Positions 1 to 9,007 of a stretch of 64,000 nucleotides of DNA are shown here, piece after piece (position 1 is the first letter of the stretch; every line of letters starts with the position of its first letter). Both the position numbers and the translations under genes were made by a program. Under the pieces are notes generated by a model. It searched no databases. It was given only the letters and a program-made list of their open reading frames with translations, and was not told the origin of the DNA. The stretch is from CATQGW01 sp965262235 (GTDB lineage: Bacteria > Chloroflexota > Dehalococcoidia > Bin125). The stretch covers positions 3,100,001-3,164,000 of the forward strand of contig OZ253504.1 of the NCBI GenBank assembly GCA_965262235.1, written 5' to 3'.

Positions 1-1
1 G

Positions 2-970
2 GATCCGCGCGGGCAGGAGCTGTTCCGCGAGCTCTGCTCACACGCCGACATCCTGATCGAGAACTTCCGCCCCGGCACGCTGGAGCGGCTCGACGTGGGC
101 CCCGATCGGCTGCGCGAGCAGAATCCGGGACTCGTCGTCGTGCGGATCAGCGGCTACGGACAGACCGGTCCGTATCGCGACCGGGCGGGTTTTGACCGCG
201 TCGCGCTGGGCTTCTCAGGCGCGACCTACGCGACCGGCACCCCGGACGGTCCGCCGGTGCGACCGGGCTACATGGTGGCCGACTACTCGACGGGTGTCTT
301 CGCTGCGTTCGGCGCGATGGCCGCCCTGCGGGCGCGGGAGCTCAACGGGGTCGGGCAGGATGTCGACATCGGGCTGTATGAGTCGATCTGGAAGCAGAGC
401 GGCAGCATCGCGGCCAACTATCAGCGCACCGGCGAAAATCGCGAGCGCACCGGCAACTACTTCCCCGGCATCACCCCGGGCGAACAGTTCGAGACGGCCG
501 ACGGGCACTTCCTGATCGTCAGCGGGGCGACGCAGGGTACCTTCGTCCGGCTCTGTGACGCGATGCAGCAACCCGAGATCGTGACCGATCCCCGCTTCGA
601 GCGGCCCAGCGAGCGTCGCAAGAACTATCTGGCGCTGCACGCGATCGTCGGCGAGTGGGTGCGCACGCTGACGCTCGACGAGGCGCAGGCCGTGCTGGCG
701 CAATACGGCGTGCCGGGGACCAAGGTCTATGCGGCCAGCGATATCGTGGCCGACCCTCACTACGCGGCTCGTGCGCAGATCATCGACGTGCCCAGCGAGC
801 AGCACGGCACGCTGGCGCAGCCCGGTATCGTGCCGAAGCTGTCGCTGACGCCCGGCCAGCTGCGCCATCGCGCGCCCACCTTGGGCGAGCACAACCACGA
901 GGTCTACGGCGGCTTGCTGGGCCTCTCCGATAACGAGCTCGCCGAGCTCAAGGCCGACGGCGTGATCTGA
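2..970 (+). CDS. CaiB/BaiF (class III) CoA-transferase, 5' truncated by window edge
   Basis: The reading frame is open from base 2, so the gene starts before the window; 322 residues are visible of a family that is usually about 400. The opening ADILIENFRPGTLERL is the family's conserved stretch after the N-terminal Rossmann half, followed by VVVRISGYGQTGPYRDRAG and a GVGQDVDIGLYES segment typical of class III (formyl-CoA-like) transferases. Such enzymes move CoA between carboxylic acids; the acid cannot be read from sequence. A MaoC-like gene follows after 32 bases, so the two probably act in the same acyl-CoA route. The internal ATG-like starts are not real starts because homology continues upstream of them. 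Confidence 0.9.
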   Translation, partial: DPRGQELFRELCSHADILIENFRPGTLERLDVGPDRLREQNPGLVVVRISGYGQTGPYRDRAGFDRVALGFSGATYATGTPDGPPVRPGYMVADYSTGVFAAFGAMAALRARELNGVGQDVDIGLYESIWKQSGSIAANYQRTGENRERTGNYFPGITPGEQFETADGHFLIVSGATQGTFVRLCDAMQQPEIVTDPRFERPSERRKNYLALHAIVGEWVRTLTLDEAQAVLAQYGVPGTKVYAASDIVADPHYAARAQIIDVPSEQHGTLAQPGIVPKLSLTPGQLRHRAPTLGEHNHEVYGGLLGLSDNELAELKADGVI

Positions 971-1002
971 GCGCCACCAGATAGAGAGACGGAGCCTCAC
1001 CC

Positions 1003-1824
1003 ATGACCACGCAGCTCGCTGAGCGGCAGATCGTCGCGTTCCTCGACGGCGAGGATTCGCTGGAAATCGCCAACATCATCCACTCCACGGCCGGGGCCGC
1101 GCAGTTCGGCTACGCGGGGCCGCTGGTTGGCGGGGTGACCGTGTATGGCTGGGCCGCGCCCGCGTTGGTCGAGGCGCTCGGCGAGGCCTGGCTCGATCAC
1201 GGCTGGTCCGACTTCCGCCTGCGCCGTCCGGTGTACCCCGGCGACGAGATCACGACGCGGGTGTCGCGCAACGACGACGGCGGTTATGAGTTCACGATGG
1301 CCAAAGAGACCGGCGAGGTCTGCATCGCGGGGACGGTCGGTCTGGGCGACGCGTCCTGGCTGGGCGAGCTCGCGATGCCGCAGCGCCGCGAGCCGGCTCC
1401 CCCTTCTGATCCGACGACGCTGATGACGCCGGAGACGCTGCCGCTCGGCGAGGACATGCCGCCGATGGCCGTGCCGATCTCCGTGGAAGAGGCGGGCGCA
1501 TACGCCGACGAGTACGCGCGCGACCCCGACCCTCGCTGGCGCGGACCGAACGCGCGGCTGCACACGGGCTGGATTTCAGGCCGTCCGACGCGGCTGCTGC
1601 GGCACACCTACCACTACAACGCGGGCATCCACGCGTCGAGCCAGATCCAGCAGCTCGCGCCCGCCCACGCCGGCCAGACCGCCACGGTCGCCGGGCATAT
1701 CTCGTCGGCCTACCAGCGCAAGGGCCACGAATACTGCCTGCACGACGTCGCAATGTTCAGCGAGAGCGGCGAGCTGCTGACCCGAATCCGCCAGGCCAGC
1801 ATCTACCAGGTCGCCAAACGCTGA
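1003..1824 (+). CDS. MaoC-like hotdog-fold (hydroxyacyl-thioester dehydratase-type) protein
   Basis: 273 residues. The sequence looks like two hotdog halves: an N-terminal part with RRPVYPGDEITTRVSRNDDG, the 'P-V-x-PGD' signature of MaoC-like dehydratases, and a C-terminal part (about residues 165-273) with HTYHYNAGIHA and a typical hotdog beta-rich end. It follows the class III CoA-transferase on the same strand (32-base gap, ACGGAG ribosome-binding site upstream), the same association seen for mesaconyl- or hydroxyacyl-CoA hydratases. A role in hydration or dehydration of an acyl-CoA is inferred; the exact substrate is unknown. Confidence 0.75.
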   Translation: MTTQLAERQIVAFLDGEDSLEIANIIHSTAGAAQFGYAGPLVGGVTVYGWAAPALVEALGEAWLDHGWSDFRLRRPVYPGDEITTRVSRNDDGGYEFTMAKETGEVCIAGTVGLGDASWLGELAMPQRREPAPPSDPTTLMTPETLPLGEDMPPMAVPISVEEAGAYADEYARDPDPRWRGPNARLHTGWISGRPTRLLRHTYHYNAGIHASSQIQQLAPAHAGQTATVAGHISSAYQRKGHEYCLHDVAMFSESGELLTRIRQASIYQVAKR

Positions 1825-1858
1825 TTCGCGGCATACGCTGAGCGCAGGAGGGCTGTCG

Positions 1859-3148
1859 ATGCGTCTGCAGTCGCTGCACATCAAAAACTACGGCTGTCTG
1901 GCCGATTTCGAGCTGCAGGAGATCCCGCCACTCGCGATTTTCGTGGGAGCGAATGGCACGGGGAAGAGCACGCTGTTCGATGTCTTCCAGTTTCTAAGCG
2001 ATTGTCTGCGGGATGATGTCGGCGTCGCGCTGGGGCGTCGCGGTGGATTCGAGGCCGTGCGCACGATCGGTGAACGCGGCCCAATCGAGATCGAGTTGTC
2101 CGCACACGAGACCGCCGAAACATCGGACCGCGGGGTCGCCGCAGACGTGTCCTACCGCATCTCCGTCGATCCGGTCGCAGGCGTCGACGGCGTGGCGTTG
2201 GAAGCCTTGCAGCTCAAGGCGACATTCGACAGCGGCGCAGTCAACCTGACCATCAGCCGTGACGTGACCCAAGCTGACGGCGCCCCCCCTGACACCGGTA
2301 CGGATTTGGTGTTTGCTGAGGAATTGCTGCGGCCAGACCGATTGTTTCTTGATCAGCCGGCTGGGTTGATCTTTTCGGCGCTACACAGCGGGCGCTCCGA
2401 CATGCTCATTCAGAATGACGAACCATCGGACGATCCGCGTTCGTTGCCGGACCTTCGCCCCGAAGCGTTCGAGATGATTTACCTGATCGAGAAGCTGCGC
2501 GCGATGCTGCGCGGCTCATACATCTCGAACATCGATCCCGCCGTCGCGAAAGTGGCGAGCGAGGTCGCTCGCGATCACCGGCTTTCCGAGCGCGGCGAGA
2601 ATCTCGCCAACGTCCTCCACCATCAAGCGCGCACCCAAGACTCAGAATCGCTGGACGCAGCCCTCTCCGCCGCTCGGCGCGCGATTCCGGGCTTCGAGAC
2701 GGTCGAGCCGGTCGAGACGTTCGACGGGCGCGTGGCCTTGAAGTTTGTCGACGCCTCCAACGGCGGCGGTTTCAACGCGCAGCAGGTTTCCGATGGCACA
2801 GTCAAGCTGGTCGCGTATTTGCTGCTGCTGAATGAGCCGGATCGTCATCCGTTGCTTTGCATCGAGGAGCCGGAGAACTACCTGTATCCGAAGCTGCTCT
2901 GGCCCTTGCTCGAGGAGATTCGCGGTTACACCGAGCGCGGCGACGCTCAAGTGCTGATCGCCACTCACTCTCCTGACCTTCTGAACGCAGCCGACCTGGA
3001 TGAGGTCTTCTGGCTGATGAAGACGCACGGCGTCACCACTGTGCGGCGTGCCCACGATGAGGATGAGCTGGTGACCTGGTGCCGTGCCGGCGACCAGCTC
3101 GGTCGCATCTGGTCGGCGGGCGGATTTCCAGGCGCTCATCCGGAATGA
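1859..3148 (+). CDS. AAA/ABC-type ATPase (OLD/AbiL-like), partner of DUF4276
   Basis: 429 residues. Begins with the SMC/RecF-like MRLQSLHIKNYGCLADFEL, Walker A GANGTGKST at about residues 30-38, Walker B with catalytic Glu in LLCIEEPENYLYP near residue 338 and the H-loop LIATHSP. The middle has no recognisable domain. Stop and start overlap as ATGA with the next gene, so the two are translationally coupled. This ATPase class with a separate TOPRIM partner is known from anti-phage systems such as AbiL, PARIS and two-gene OLD relatives. Third-position GC is lower than in its neighbours, which suggests recent acquisition. Role in defence is inferred. Confidence 0.8.
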   Translation: MRLQSLHIKNYGCLADFELQEIPPLAIFVGANGTGKSTLFDVFQFLSDCLRDDVGVALGRRGGFEAVRTIGERGPIEIELSAHETAETSDRGVAADVSYRISVDPVAGVDGVALEALQLKATFDSGAVNLTISRDVTQADGAPPDTGTDLVFAEELLRPDRLFLDQPAGLIFSALHSGRSDMLIQNDEPSDDPRSLPDLRPEAFEMIYLIEKLRAMLRGSYISNIDPAVAKVASEVARDHRLSERGENLANVLHHQARTQDSESLDAALSAARRAIPGFETVEPVETFDGRVALKFVDASNGGGFNAQQVSDGTVKLVAYLLLLNEPDRHPLLCIEEPENYLYPKLLWPLLEEIRGYTERGDAQVLIATHSPDLLNAADLDEVFWLMKTHGVTTVRRAHDEDELVTWCRAGDQLGRIWSAGGFPGAHPE

Positions 3149-3714
3149 TTAGGCGGCTGCTGATCCTCGTCGAAGAGGAGTCCAAGGAGCAATTCCTGAG
3201 GGCGCTGATTCAGCGCATGAATGCACCTGCAACGCTTCAGATTACGTTTCTCCGTGCGAACGGCTACCCGGACATTGTCCGGTTGATGCGCACCAGGCTC
3301 CGAGCGTGGCACGTCCCCGACACTCACGTGCTCGTCGTGTGCGACCAGGACAGCGCGGACTGCGCTGACCGCAAACACGCGTTGGAGCGGGAGGTCCCGG
3401 ATCATCTTCGACCTCACACGACTATCCGTATCGCGTGCGAGGAACTCGAAGCCTGGTACCTGGGAGATCGCGCTGCTCTCACAGCGGTCCTGCCGACACT
3501 GGCTGGCATCCTGGGCAAGCGACCGTTCCACAGGCCTCCGGATCAGATCCGAAATCCTGCATCGCAGATAGCTCGGCATGCCAGTCTGCACAAAGTGGAG
3601 CATGCGCCGCAGATGGGTGAATTGATCAGCCTCACCAATAGCACGTCAGTCAGCTTCAGCCATCTGGCGGAGACGCTGGGTAGGCTGCTCGATAGGGCCC
3701 AACAGGCTCGTTGA
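3145..3714 (+). CDS. DUF4276 family TOPRIM-like nuclease candidate
   Basis: 189 residues from the ATG at 3145, chosen because it overlaps the ATPase stop as ATGA; longer in-frame extensions would run inside the ATPase gene. The TOPRIM pattern is visible: a Glu in the first strand (LLILVEEESKEQF, E10-E12), then VVCDQDSADC with the D-x-D at 67-69, and the DUF4276 hallmark IACEELEAWYLGD at about 97-109. These acidic residues would bind metal for nucleic-acid cleavage. In the family such proteins act as effectors released or activated by the neighbouring ATPase. No third gene follows; the next feature is a riboswitch. Confidence 0.8.
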   Translation: MIRRLLILVEEESKEQFLRALIQRMNAPATLQITFLRANGYPDIVRLMRTRLRAWHVPDTHVLVVCDQDSADCADRKHALEREVPDHLRPHTTIRIACEELEAWYLGDRAALTAVLPTLAGILGKRPFHRPPDQIRNPASQIARHASLHKVEHAPQMGELISLTNSTSVSFSHLAETLGRLLDRAQQAR

Positions 3715-3734
3715 CTCCGGAGACAGTCGCATTT

Positions 3735-3890
3735 AGGCTCCCTTTAGACAACCATGTGGGGCGCACGACGGGGAACCCGGTGAGAATCCGGGGCTGTCGC
3801 GCAACGGTGATCCGCATTTTGCGGTAAGCCCGGATGCCGTCGAGGCGCCCACGCCAGCACGCCGACTTCGCGTCAGGGTCGGGGCGTCCT
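3735..3890 (+). promoter_or_regulatory. Cobalamin (B12) riboswitch aptamer
   Basis: The segment GGGAACCCGGTGAGAATCC at 3771-3789 followed by GGGGCTGTCGCGCAACGGTGA is the conserved core of the cobalamin aptamer (consensus GGGAA...GGTG-AA-TCC...GC-G-C-CGC-ACTGT), and GTAAGCCCGGATGCC at about 3824-3838 is the downstream conserved box. Borders are approximate. A factor-independent terminator follows at once, so binding of cobalamin should stop transcription of the downstream transporter genes. Confidence 0.9.
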
Positions 3891-3915
3891 AAGCGGCCCC
3901 TCGGGGCCGCTTTTT
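3891..3915 (+). terminator. Intrinsic terminator, expression platform of the B12 riboswitch
   Basis: AAGCGGCCC pairs with GGGCCGCTT around a CTCG tetraloop (3891-3912), and the run of five T at 3911-3915 follows directly. It sits between the aptamer and the first transporter gene, the standard position for a transcriptional off-switch. Confidence 0.9.
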
Positions 3916-3958
3916 CGTCTCACGCTCAGCGCGAAGCGGTCCGCGAAAGGGCCGCAAC

Positions 3959-5164
3959 GTGCACCCCCGCATCCTGACGCTCCCCCTGCTTTCCCTGCTC
4001 CTCACGCTCTTGCTGATCGTCGGCTGCTCTGACTCGCTCCCTCAGGCGCTGCCGACCGCGGCGCCTGCAGCGTCGCCCGAGCGCATCTCGATTCGCGACG
4101 CCGTCAACTTCAGCGTCGAATATGAGGGCGACGCCAAGCTCGTGCACGTACGCGAGACCACGCCGGGCGCTGCCGGCGCTGTCTACGTGCTGGTGCAGCG
4201 CGGGGCGCCTGAACCCGACGGGGGCTGGGCGAGCCTCGCCGACGCGCTCATTGCCGAGCATGATCTCGCCGCGCCGACCGTGGTCGAGGTCCCGTTGCGC
4301 TCGATCTTCACCTCGTCGACGACCCACCTCCCGGCGCTCGAGATCATCGGTGAGGTCGATCGTCTGACAGGCGTGGCGCAGGCCGATTTCGTCAGCAGCG
4401 AGGCGGTGCGAGCGATGCTCGACGCCGACGAGCTCGCGGTCTTCGCCCCCAACTACACCGTCGACGCAGAGATCGTGCTGGCCCATCGACCCGACGTCGT
4501 GATGACATCCGGCTTTTGGGACGACGCCTACGAGGTCGTTGCGGGCGCCGGCACGGCGGTCGTCCACAACGGCGACTGGGTCGAAAGCAGCCCGTTGGGC
4601 CGCGCCGAGTGGGTCAAGTTCATCAGTCTGTTCTTCAACCGCGAGGCCGAGGCTGAGGCCTGGTACGAGCAGGTGCGGGCCAACTACCTCGCCGCGCGCG
4701 AGCTCGCCGGCTCGGTCGAGGCACGGCCCACGGTGCACACCGGCCTGGTCTGGGGCGATGTCTGGCTGGCGTCCGGTGGCGGTTCGTACGTGGCGCAGCT
4801 GCTCGCCGATGCGGGGGCCGACTATGTCTGGGCCGATAACTCGTCCACCGGTTCGCTGGAGCATGACCTGGAGACGCAGCTCTCGAAGGCCGGCGCAGCC
4901 GAGTTCTGGCTGCACGCCGCGAGCTGGTGGACCTCCAGCGCAGATGCGATCGCGGAGGACGCGCGCTACGCCGCGTTCGCCGCGCTGCAGCAGGGCGAGA
5001 TCTGGAACCCCGTCCGCCGCACCAACGAGCGCGGCGCCAACGACTACTTCGAGCAGGGCGCGGTGCGGCCCGATCTGGTGTTGGCCGACCTCGTAGCAAT
5101 CTTTCACCCCGACCTGATGCCTGACCACGAGTTTGTCTTCTACGCGCGGCTGGCGACCGAGTGA
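3959..5164 (+). CDS. Lipoprotein ABC-transporter substrate-binding protein, probably cobalamin/corrinoid (BtuF-like)
   Basis: 401 residues from a GTG start. The N-terminus MHPRILTLPLLSLLLTLLLI ends in the lipobox IVGC (Cys23), so the protein is anchored outside the membrane. The body has the helical-backbone binding-protein pattern: two lobes, with the 'hypothetical ligand site' segments VFAPNYTVDAEIVLAHRPDV (residue about 160-180) and a GLVWGDVWLASGGGSYVAQL repeat of the second lobe. It resembles TroA/BtuF/FepB-type proteins. The B12 riboswitch upstream makes a corrinoid the likely ligand. The permease follows after 7 bases. Confidence 0.85.
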   Translation: MHPRILTLPLLSLLLTLLLIVGCSDSLPQALPTAAPAASPERISIRDAVNFSVEYEGDAKLVHVRETTPGAAGAVYVLVQRGAPEPDGGWASLADALIAEHDLAAPTVVEVPLRSIFTSSTTHLPALEIIGEVDRLTGVAQADFVSSEAVRAMLDADELAVFAPNYTVDAEIVLAHRPDVVMTSGFWDDAYEVVAGAGTAVVHNGDWVESSPLGRAEWVKFISLFFNREAEAEAWYEQVRANYLAARELAGSVEARPTVHTGLVWGDVWLASGGGSYVAQLLADAGADYVWADNSSTGSLEHDLETQLSKAGAAEFWLHAASWWTSSADAIAEDARYAAFAALQQGEIWNPVRRTNERGANDYFEQGAVRPDLVLADLVAIFHPDLMPDHEFVFYARLATE

Positions 5165-5171
5165 GCAGCGA

Positions 5172-6299
5172 ATGACCGCCATCGAGGCCACCCAGGTCGC
5201 CGCATCGGACGCGCCGGCGGAGCTGGCGGCGCTCGGAGCGCTGCGCCGTCGCAACGTGGTCGCCTTCACAGCGCTGATCATCGGCACGCTGGGCCTGGCA
5301 CTGGTGGGTGTGGCGGTCGGCTCGATCGCGATTCCCTTCGCCGCCACGCTTGACGTGCTCGGCGCGGTCATCGCCGGCTCAGCCGACGCCGCGGCGGGAG
5401 ACGAGGCCGTGTGGACGACGGTGGTGCGACAGATCCGTATCCCGCGCACACTCACGGCGCTGCTCGCGGGCGCGGCGCTAGGCATCGCCGGGCTGCAGAT
5501 GCAGACGCTGTTCCGCAATCCACTGGCCGACCCGTTCGTGCTGGGCGTCAGCTCCGGGGCGTCGTTCGGAGTGGCGGCGGTCGTGCTGGTCGCCGGGACG
5601 GGCGTGACCGTGTTCACCGCCGGCCTCGGCTGGCTGGGCGATCTCGGTCTGGCCGGCGCGGCGGTGGTCGGTGCGGCGGTCGTGATGGCGGTGGTGCTGG
5701 CGCTCTCGATGCGGGTGCGCAGCATTGTCACGGTGCTGATCGTCGGCCTGTTGGTCGGGCAGCTGGTCGGCGCGCTGATCACGATTCTCATCTCAGCAGC
5801 GGAGGAACAGTACGTCGATCAGTTCGTGCGTTGGGGCTTCGGCTCATTCCGCGGTGTGACCTGGTCCGAGCTGCGCATCCTCGCCCCGGCGGTCGGCGTC
5901 GGCATCGTGATCGCGATGCTCAGCGTGAAGCAGCTCAATGTGCTGCTGCTCGGCGATTCCTACGCTCGCAGCCTCGGCGTCCACGTTCGGCGCGCGCAGC
6001 TCGTCACGATGCTCGGTGCCGCCCTGCTGGCCGGCTCGGTGACCGCCTTCGCGGGGCCGATCGCATTTCTCGGCGTGGCCACCCCCCATCTTGCGCGCGG
6101 GCTGTTTCGCACCTCGGACCATCGCGTGCTCGCGCCCGCCGTGATCCTCTGCGGTGGGATGCTGGCCTTGGCGGCGGAGATCGTCGCGCAGCTTCCGGGG
6201 CTCAGCAGCGTGTTGCCGCTCAACGCGGTCACTGCGCTGATCGGCGCGCCGGTCGTGCTCAGCGTGCTGCTGCGGCGGCGACGCCTCAGCGCCGTGTAG
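5172..6299 (+). CDS. FecCD/BtuC-type ABC transporter permease
   Basis: 375 residues with about ten hydrophobic helices. FecCD hallmarks: IRIPRTLTALLAGAALGIAG, LQMQTLFRNPLADPFVLGVS, the GASFG loop, and the AFAGPIAFLGVATPHLARGL segment that contacts the ATPase. ATG 5172 was preferred over a start at 5133 because the latter lies inside the preceding gene. Together with the binding protein and riboswitch this is a B12 importer. No ATPase gene follows: the next gene is on the other strand, so the BtuD partner must be elsewhere or shared. Confidence 0.88.
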   Translation: MTAIEATQVAASDAPAELAALGALRRRNVVAFTALIIGTLGLALVGVAVGSIAIPFAATLDVLGAVIAGSADAAAGDEAVWTTVVRQIRIPRTLTALLAGAALGIAGLQMQTLFRNPLADPFVLGVSSGASFGVAAVVLVAGTGVTVFTAGLGWLGDLGLAGAAVVGAAVVMAVVLALSMRVRSIVTVLIVGLLVGQLVGALITILISAAEEQYVDQFVRWGFGSFRGVTWSELRILAPAVGVGIVIAMLSVKQLNVLLLGDSYARSLGVHVRRAQLVTMLGAALLAGSVTAFAGPIAFLGVATPHLARGLFRTSDHRVLAPAVILCGGMLALAAEIVAQLPGLSSVLPLNAVTALIGAPVVLSVLLRRRRLSAV

Positions 6300-6371
6300 C
6301 CGCCGCCCACCCTGGTCGCGGCTGCCCACCGCTCGTTCGCGCTGGCGGGGACGCGGTGGTCGCTCGCTCGG

Positions 6372-7862
6372 CTAGTCGTCGCTGGGGGCGGCGCGCGGGG
6401 TGATGATGCGGACGAAGAGCGCGGCGCTGAACAGCAGGATCGAGCCTGCGACGGCCACGACCACGTACTCCCAGGGGAAGCTGCCCGCCGTGGTGAAGAT
6501 CGGGCCGACCCGACGGGTCGACTGTCGACGATCGATCTCCGATACCCGCGCAGCGATCTCGTCGTCGCTGCGCGAATCGACGCCGGCGCCTTCCTGCGCG
6601 TCCTCACCCTGTGCGTCATCGCCGGCCTCAGCCGACCCCTGTTGCTCCTGCGCTTCACCGTCGTCGGAGGCGGGCGAGGGCCGGGATGACTGCTCTTCCG
6701 GCTCGGCGACCTCCGGGCCCTCGATCACTTGGTCTTCGATGACGGTCGAGCGGTCCTCCCCGCGCTCGCGCGGGGCGAGCCCGACCGACGCGCGCCAGGC
6801 GTCGTCGAGCCCATCGCGGTCGAGACCGTAGACGGTCATCAGCGCGTTATCGATGGTCGAGCCCGTCTTGAACGTGGCGAAGAGCTGCGCGAACTGCTCG
6901 GGGCCGTAGCTGTCGATCAGGAAGGTGACGATCGCGGCCGCCTGCCCGTAGAAGACATCGACCCGGCCGGCGATGTTGGTGTTGGAGCCCATCCCGCGGA
7001 CCGGCAGCACGGTGTCGCGCTCGATCGCGCGTTGGAGCGCGCCGCCGCGACGGTCCAGCCAATCGCCCTCGGCGATCGTCGCCGTGCCCTCATCCAGCCA
7101 GGACGGGAGATCGCCGAACGCGCCCTCGCCGGCGATGTTGGTCAGGATGTGGGTCAGCTCGTGGCGGATCACCCAGCGACTGGGGTTGTAGATGTGGACC
7201 AGGTCGCCGAGCACGCGCACGCCGCCGGTAATGATCTGCTCGTCAAAGCCCTCGCTGCGCTCGCGTTGCACGCCCTCTGCGTCGGCCTCACTGCGCCAGA
7301 CGTAGACCTTGAGCGGGAAGTCGACATCGATGCCCAGCAGCTGCGACATCGTCGCGACGGCGTCTGCGCCCTCTTCGGCCATCGCGATCGCGATGCCTTC
7401 GTTGTCGTAGTAGCGGACCACGATGCCGCCGCGCTCGATCTCGACCCACTCGTAGCGCGGGTCCTCGAAGCGCCATGTTTGCGCCGGCGTCTCGCCGACC
7501 GTGCCGTCGTTCGTCGTCAGCTGCCAGTACCAGACGATGTCCGCCCCGGCCGGAATGTAGAAGTTGGCCCCGCGCGTGGCCAGGTCGGCGGAGATGCGCG
7601 TGACATCGCCCGTGGCGATCTCCGCCGGCTGGCGGGTCAGCGCGCCGTCGGGCAGCACCGTGTAGAAGAACACCACCTCAGTGACCTCTGACCCGTTCGA
7701 GACCAGCGCCGTGAACGTGGCCGCCTCGGGGAAGTCGTCCATGCGGATCGTGGTGGCGCCGACCTGCGGCGCCTCCTGCGCACGGACCCTGTCGGCCCCG
7801 GCGACGACCAGCCCGATCAGTCCAAGCAGCAGCAGCGCGAACAGACCGCCGCGCAGCCTCAC
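6372..7862 (-). CDS. Membrane-anchored gluzincin (peptidase MA-like) metallopeptidase
   Basis: 496 residues from a GTG that overlaps the prfB stop as GTGA. Signal peptide at the N-terminus (GGLFALLLLGLIGLVVAGA, likely cleavage after VRAQ region). Zinc site HELTH at residues 234-238 and the third ligand Glu in WLDEGTA near 258, the gluzincin arrangement of the peptidase MA group. Then an acidic, Glu/Gln-rich linker (about 370-440) and one C-terminal transmembrane helix (YVVVAVAGSILLFSAALFV). The catalytic domain would face outward. Substrate unknown. Coupled translation with RF2 seems a matter of gene packing. Confidence 0.8.
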   Translation of the reverse strand: MRLRGGLFALLLLGLIGLVVAGADRVRAQEAPQVGATTIRMDDFPEAATFTALVSNGSEVTEVVFFYTVLPDGALTRQPAEIATGDVTRISADLATRGANFYIPAGADIVWYWQLTTNDGTVGETPAQTWRFEDPRYEWVEIERGGIVVRYYDNEGIAIAMAEEGADAVATMSQLLGIDVDFPLKVYVWRSEADAEGVQRERSEGFDEQIITGGVRVLGDLVHIYNPSRWVIRHELTHILTNIAGEGAFGDLPSWLDEGTATIAEGDWLDRRGGALQRAIERDTVLPVRGMGSNTNIAGRVDVFYGQAAAIVTFLIDSYGPEQFAQLFATFKTGSTIDNALMTVYGLDRDGLDDAWRASVGLAPRERGEDRSTVIEDQVIEGPEVAEPEEQSSRPSPASDDGEAQEQQGSAEAGDDAQGEDAQEGAGVDSRSDDEIAARVSEIDRRQSTRRVGPIFTTAGSFPWEYVVVAVAGSILLFSAALFVRIITPRAAPSDD

Positions 7863-8975
7863 GCCTGATCCTCGTCGGCCGTGCCGATCCGCGTCTGCAG
7901 CCAGGCGCGCAGCAGCGGATCGATCTCGCCGTCGAGCACGCCTTCGGCGTCGGAGGTCTCGTAGCCGGTGCGCAGGTCCTTGACCATCCGGTAGGGCTGC
8001 AGCACGTAGCTGCGAATCTGGTTGCCCCAGCCGGCCTCGATGTGCTCGCCGCGGATCTTGAGCCGCTGCTCCTCGCGGAGCTGGAGCTCGCGCTGCAGCA
8101 GCCGTGATTTCAGCACCATCATCGCGCTGTCGCGATTGCGGTGCAGCGAGCGCTCGTTCTGGCAGGAGACCACGATGTTGGTCGGCAGGTGCGTGATCCG
8201 CACCGCCGTCGAGTTTTTCTGGACGTTCTGACCGCCGTTGCCGGAGGCGCGGTAGACATCGATCTTCAGATCGTCGGGGTCGATCGTGATCTCGGCCATA
8301 TTCTGCACCTCGGGCATGACCTCGACCATCGCGAACGACGTATGGCGCGCGTGCTGCGGGTCGAACGGCGAGATGCGCACGAGCCGGTGGACCCCGTGCT
8401 CGGACCGCAGCCAGCCGTAGGCTGAGTCACCTTTGACTTCGAGCGTCGCCGACTTGATGCCCGCCTCCTCGCCCATCACCAGATTGACCAGCTCGACGGA
8501 GAACTCCGAGCGCTCGGCCCAGCGCAGATACATGCGTTGCAGCATGTCGGCCCAGTCCTGCGACTCGGTGCCGCCCGCGCCGGCCTTAATCTCGACGATC
8601 GCGTTGCGCTCGTCATACGGCCCGGTGAACGCCAGCTGGAACGCGTGCTCCTCGATCTGCTCACCGATCTCGGCGATCTCGGGCGCCAGTTCAGCGGTCA
8701 GCGCCTCGTCGCCGTCGAGCGTGGCCAGCTCAAGCAGCTCGCCGGCCTCGTCGAATCGCTGCTCGAGACCGCGCCAGACCTCGAGCGTGCGCTGTCGGCT
8801 GGCCAGCCGCCTCATCGCGCCGCGCGCGCGTTCCGAATCGTTCCAAAAGTCGGGCGCGGCCGAGGCGCGTTCGATCTCAGCCGCCTCCTGCTCGAGCTGA
8901 GGGAGGTCAAAGACGCTCCAGCGTGTCGCTCAAACGAGCGCGCAGGCCTTCGAGTTCGCTCTGCAAATCATCCAT
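7859..8975 (-). CDS. prfB: Peptide chain release factor 2, expressed through +1 frameshift
   Basis: The protein is encoded in two frames: 22 codons from ATG 8975 to a CTT followed by TGA (8909-8907), then, after skipping one T, 349 codons to 7859, giving about 371 residues, the normal RF2 length. The joined N-terminus reads ...LSDTLERL-DLPQLEQEAAEIER, as in RF2s. SPF tripeptide (RISPFDPQ) recognises UGA, and the GGQ loop (GNGGQNVQKN) triggers peptide release. GGAGG lies 8 bases before the ATG. The downstream frame alone, starting at 8815, would lack the N-terminal domain. The frameshift site is autoregulatory: low RF2 allows a pause at UGA and shift. Confidence 0.95.
8906..8919 (-). other. 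prfB: Programmed +1 ribosomal frameshift site of prfB
   Basis: Read on the minus strand the site is GGAG-CGT-CTT-TGA-C. The slippery CTT, in-frame TGA, following C and an internal Shine-Dalgarno GGAG exactly 3 bases before CTT match the arrangement in Escherichia coli prfB. The match of all four elements makes a sequencing error very unlikely. Confidence 0.95.
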
Positions 8976-9007
8976 CGCTGCGGCCTCCGTGGCTGCAAGT
9001 CACGGTA

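Noticed and set aside
3926..5791. 621-codon open frame on the minus strand opposite the B12 transporter genes
   Set aside because: Thr/Ala/Pro and Arg-rich translation without domains, exactly antisense to two well-supported genes; an artefact of high GC.
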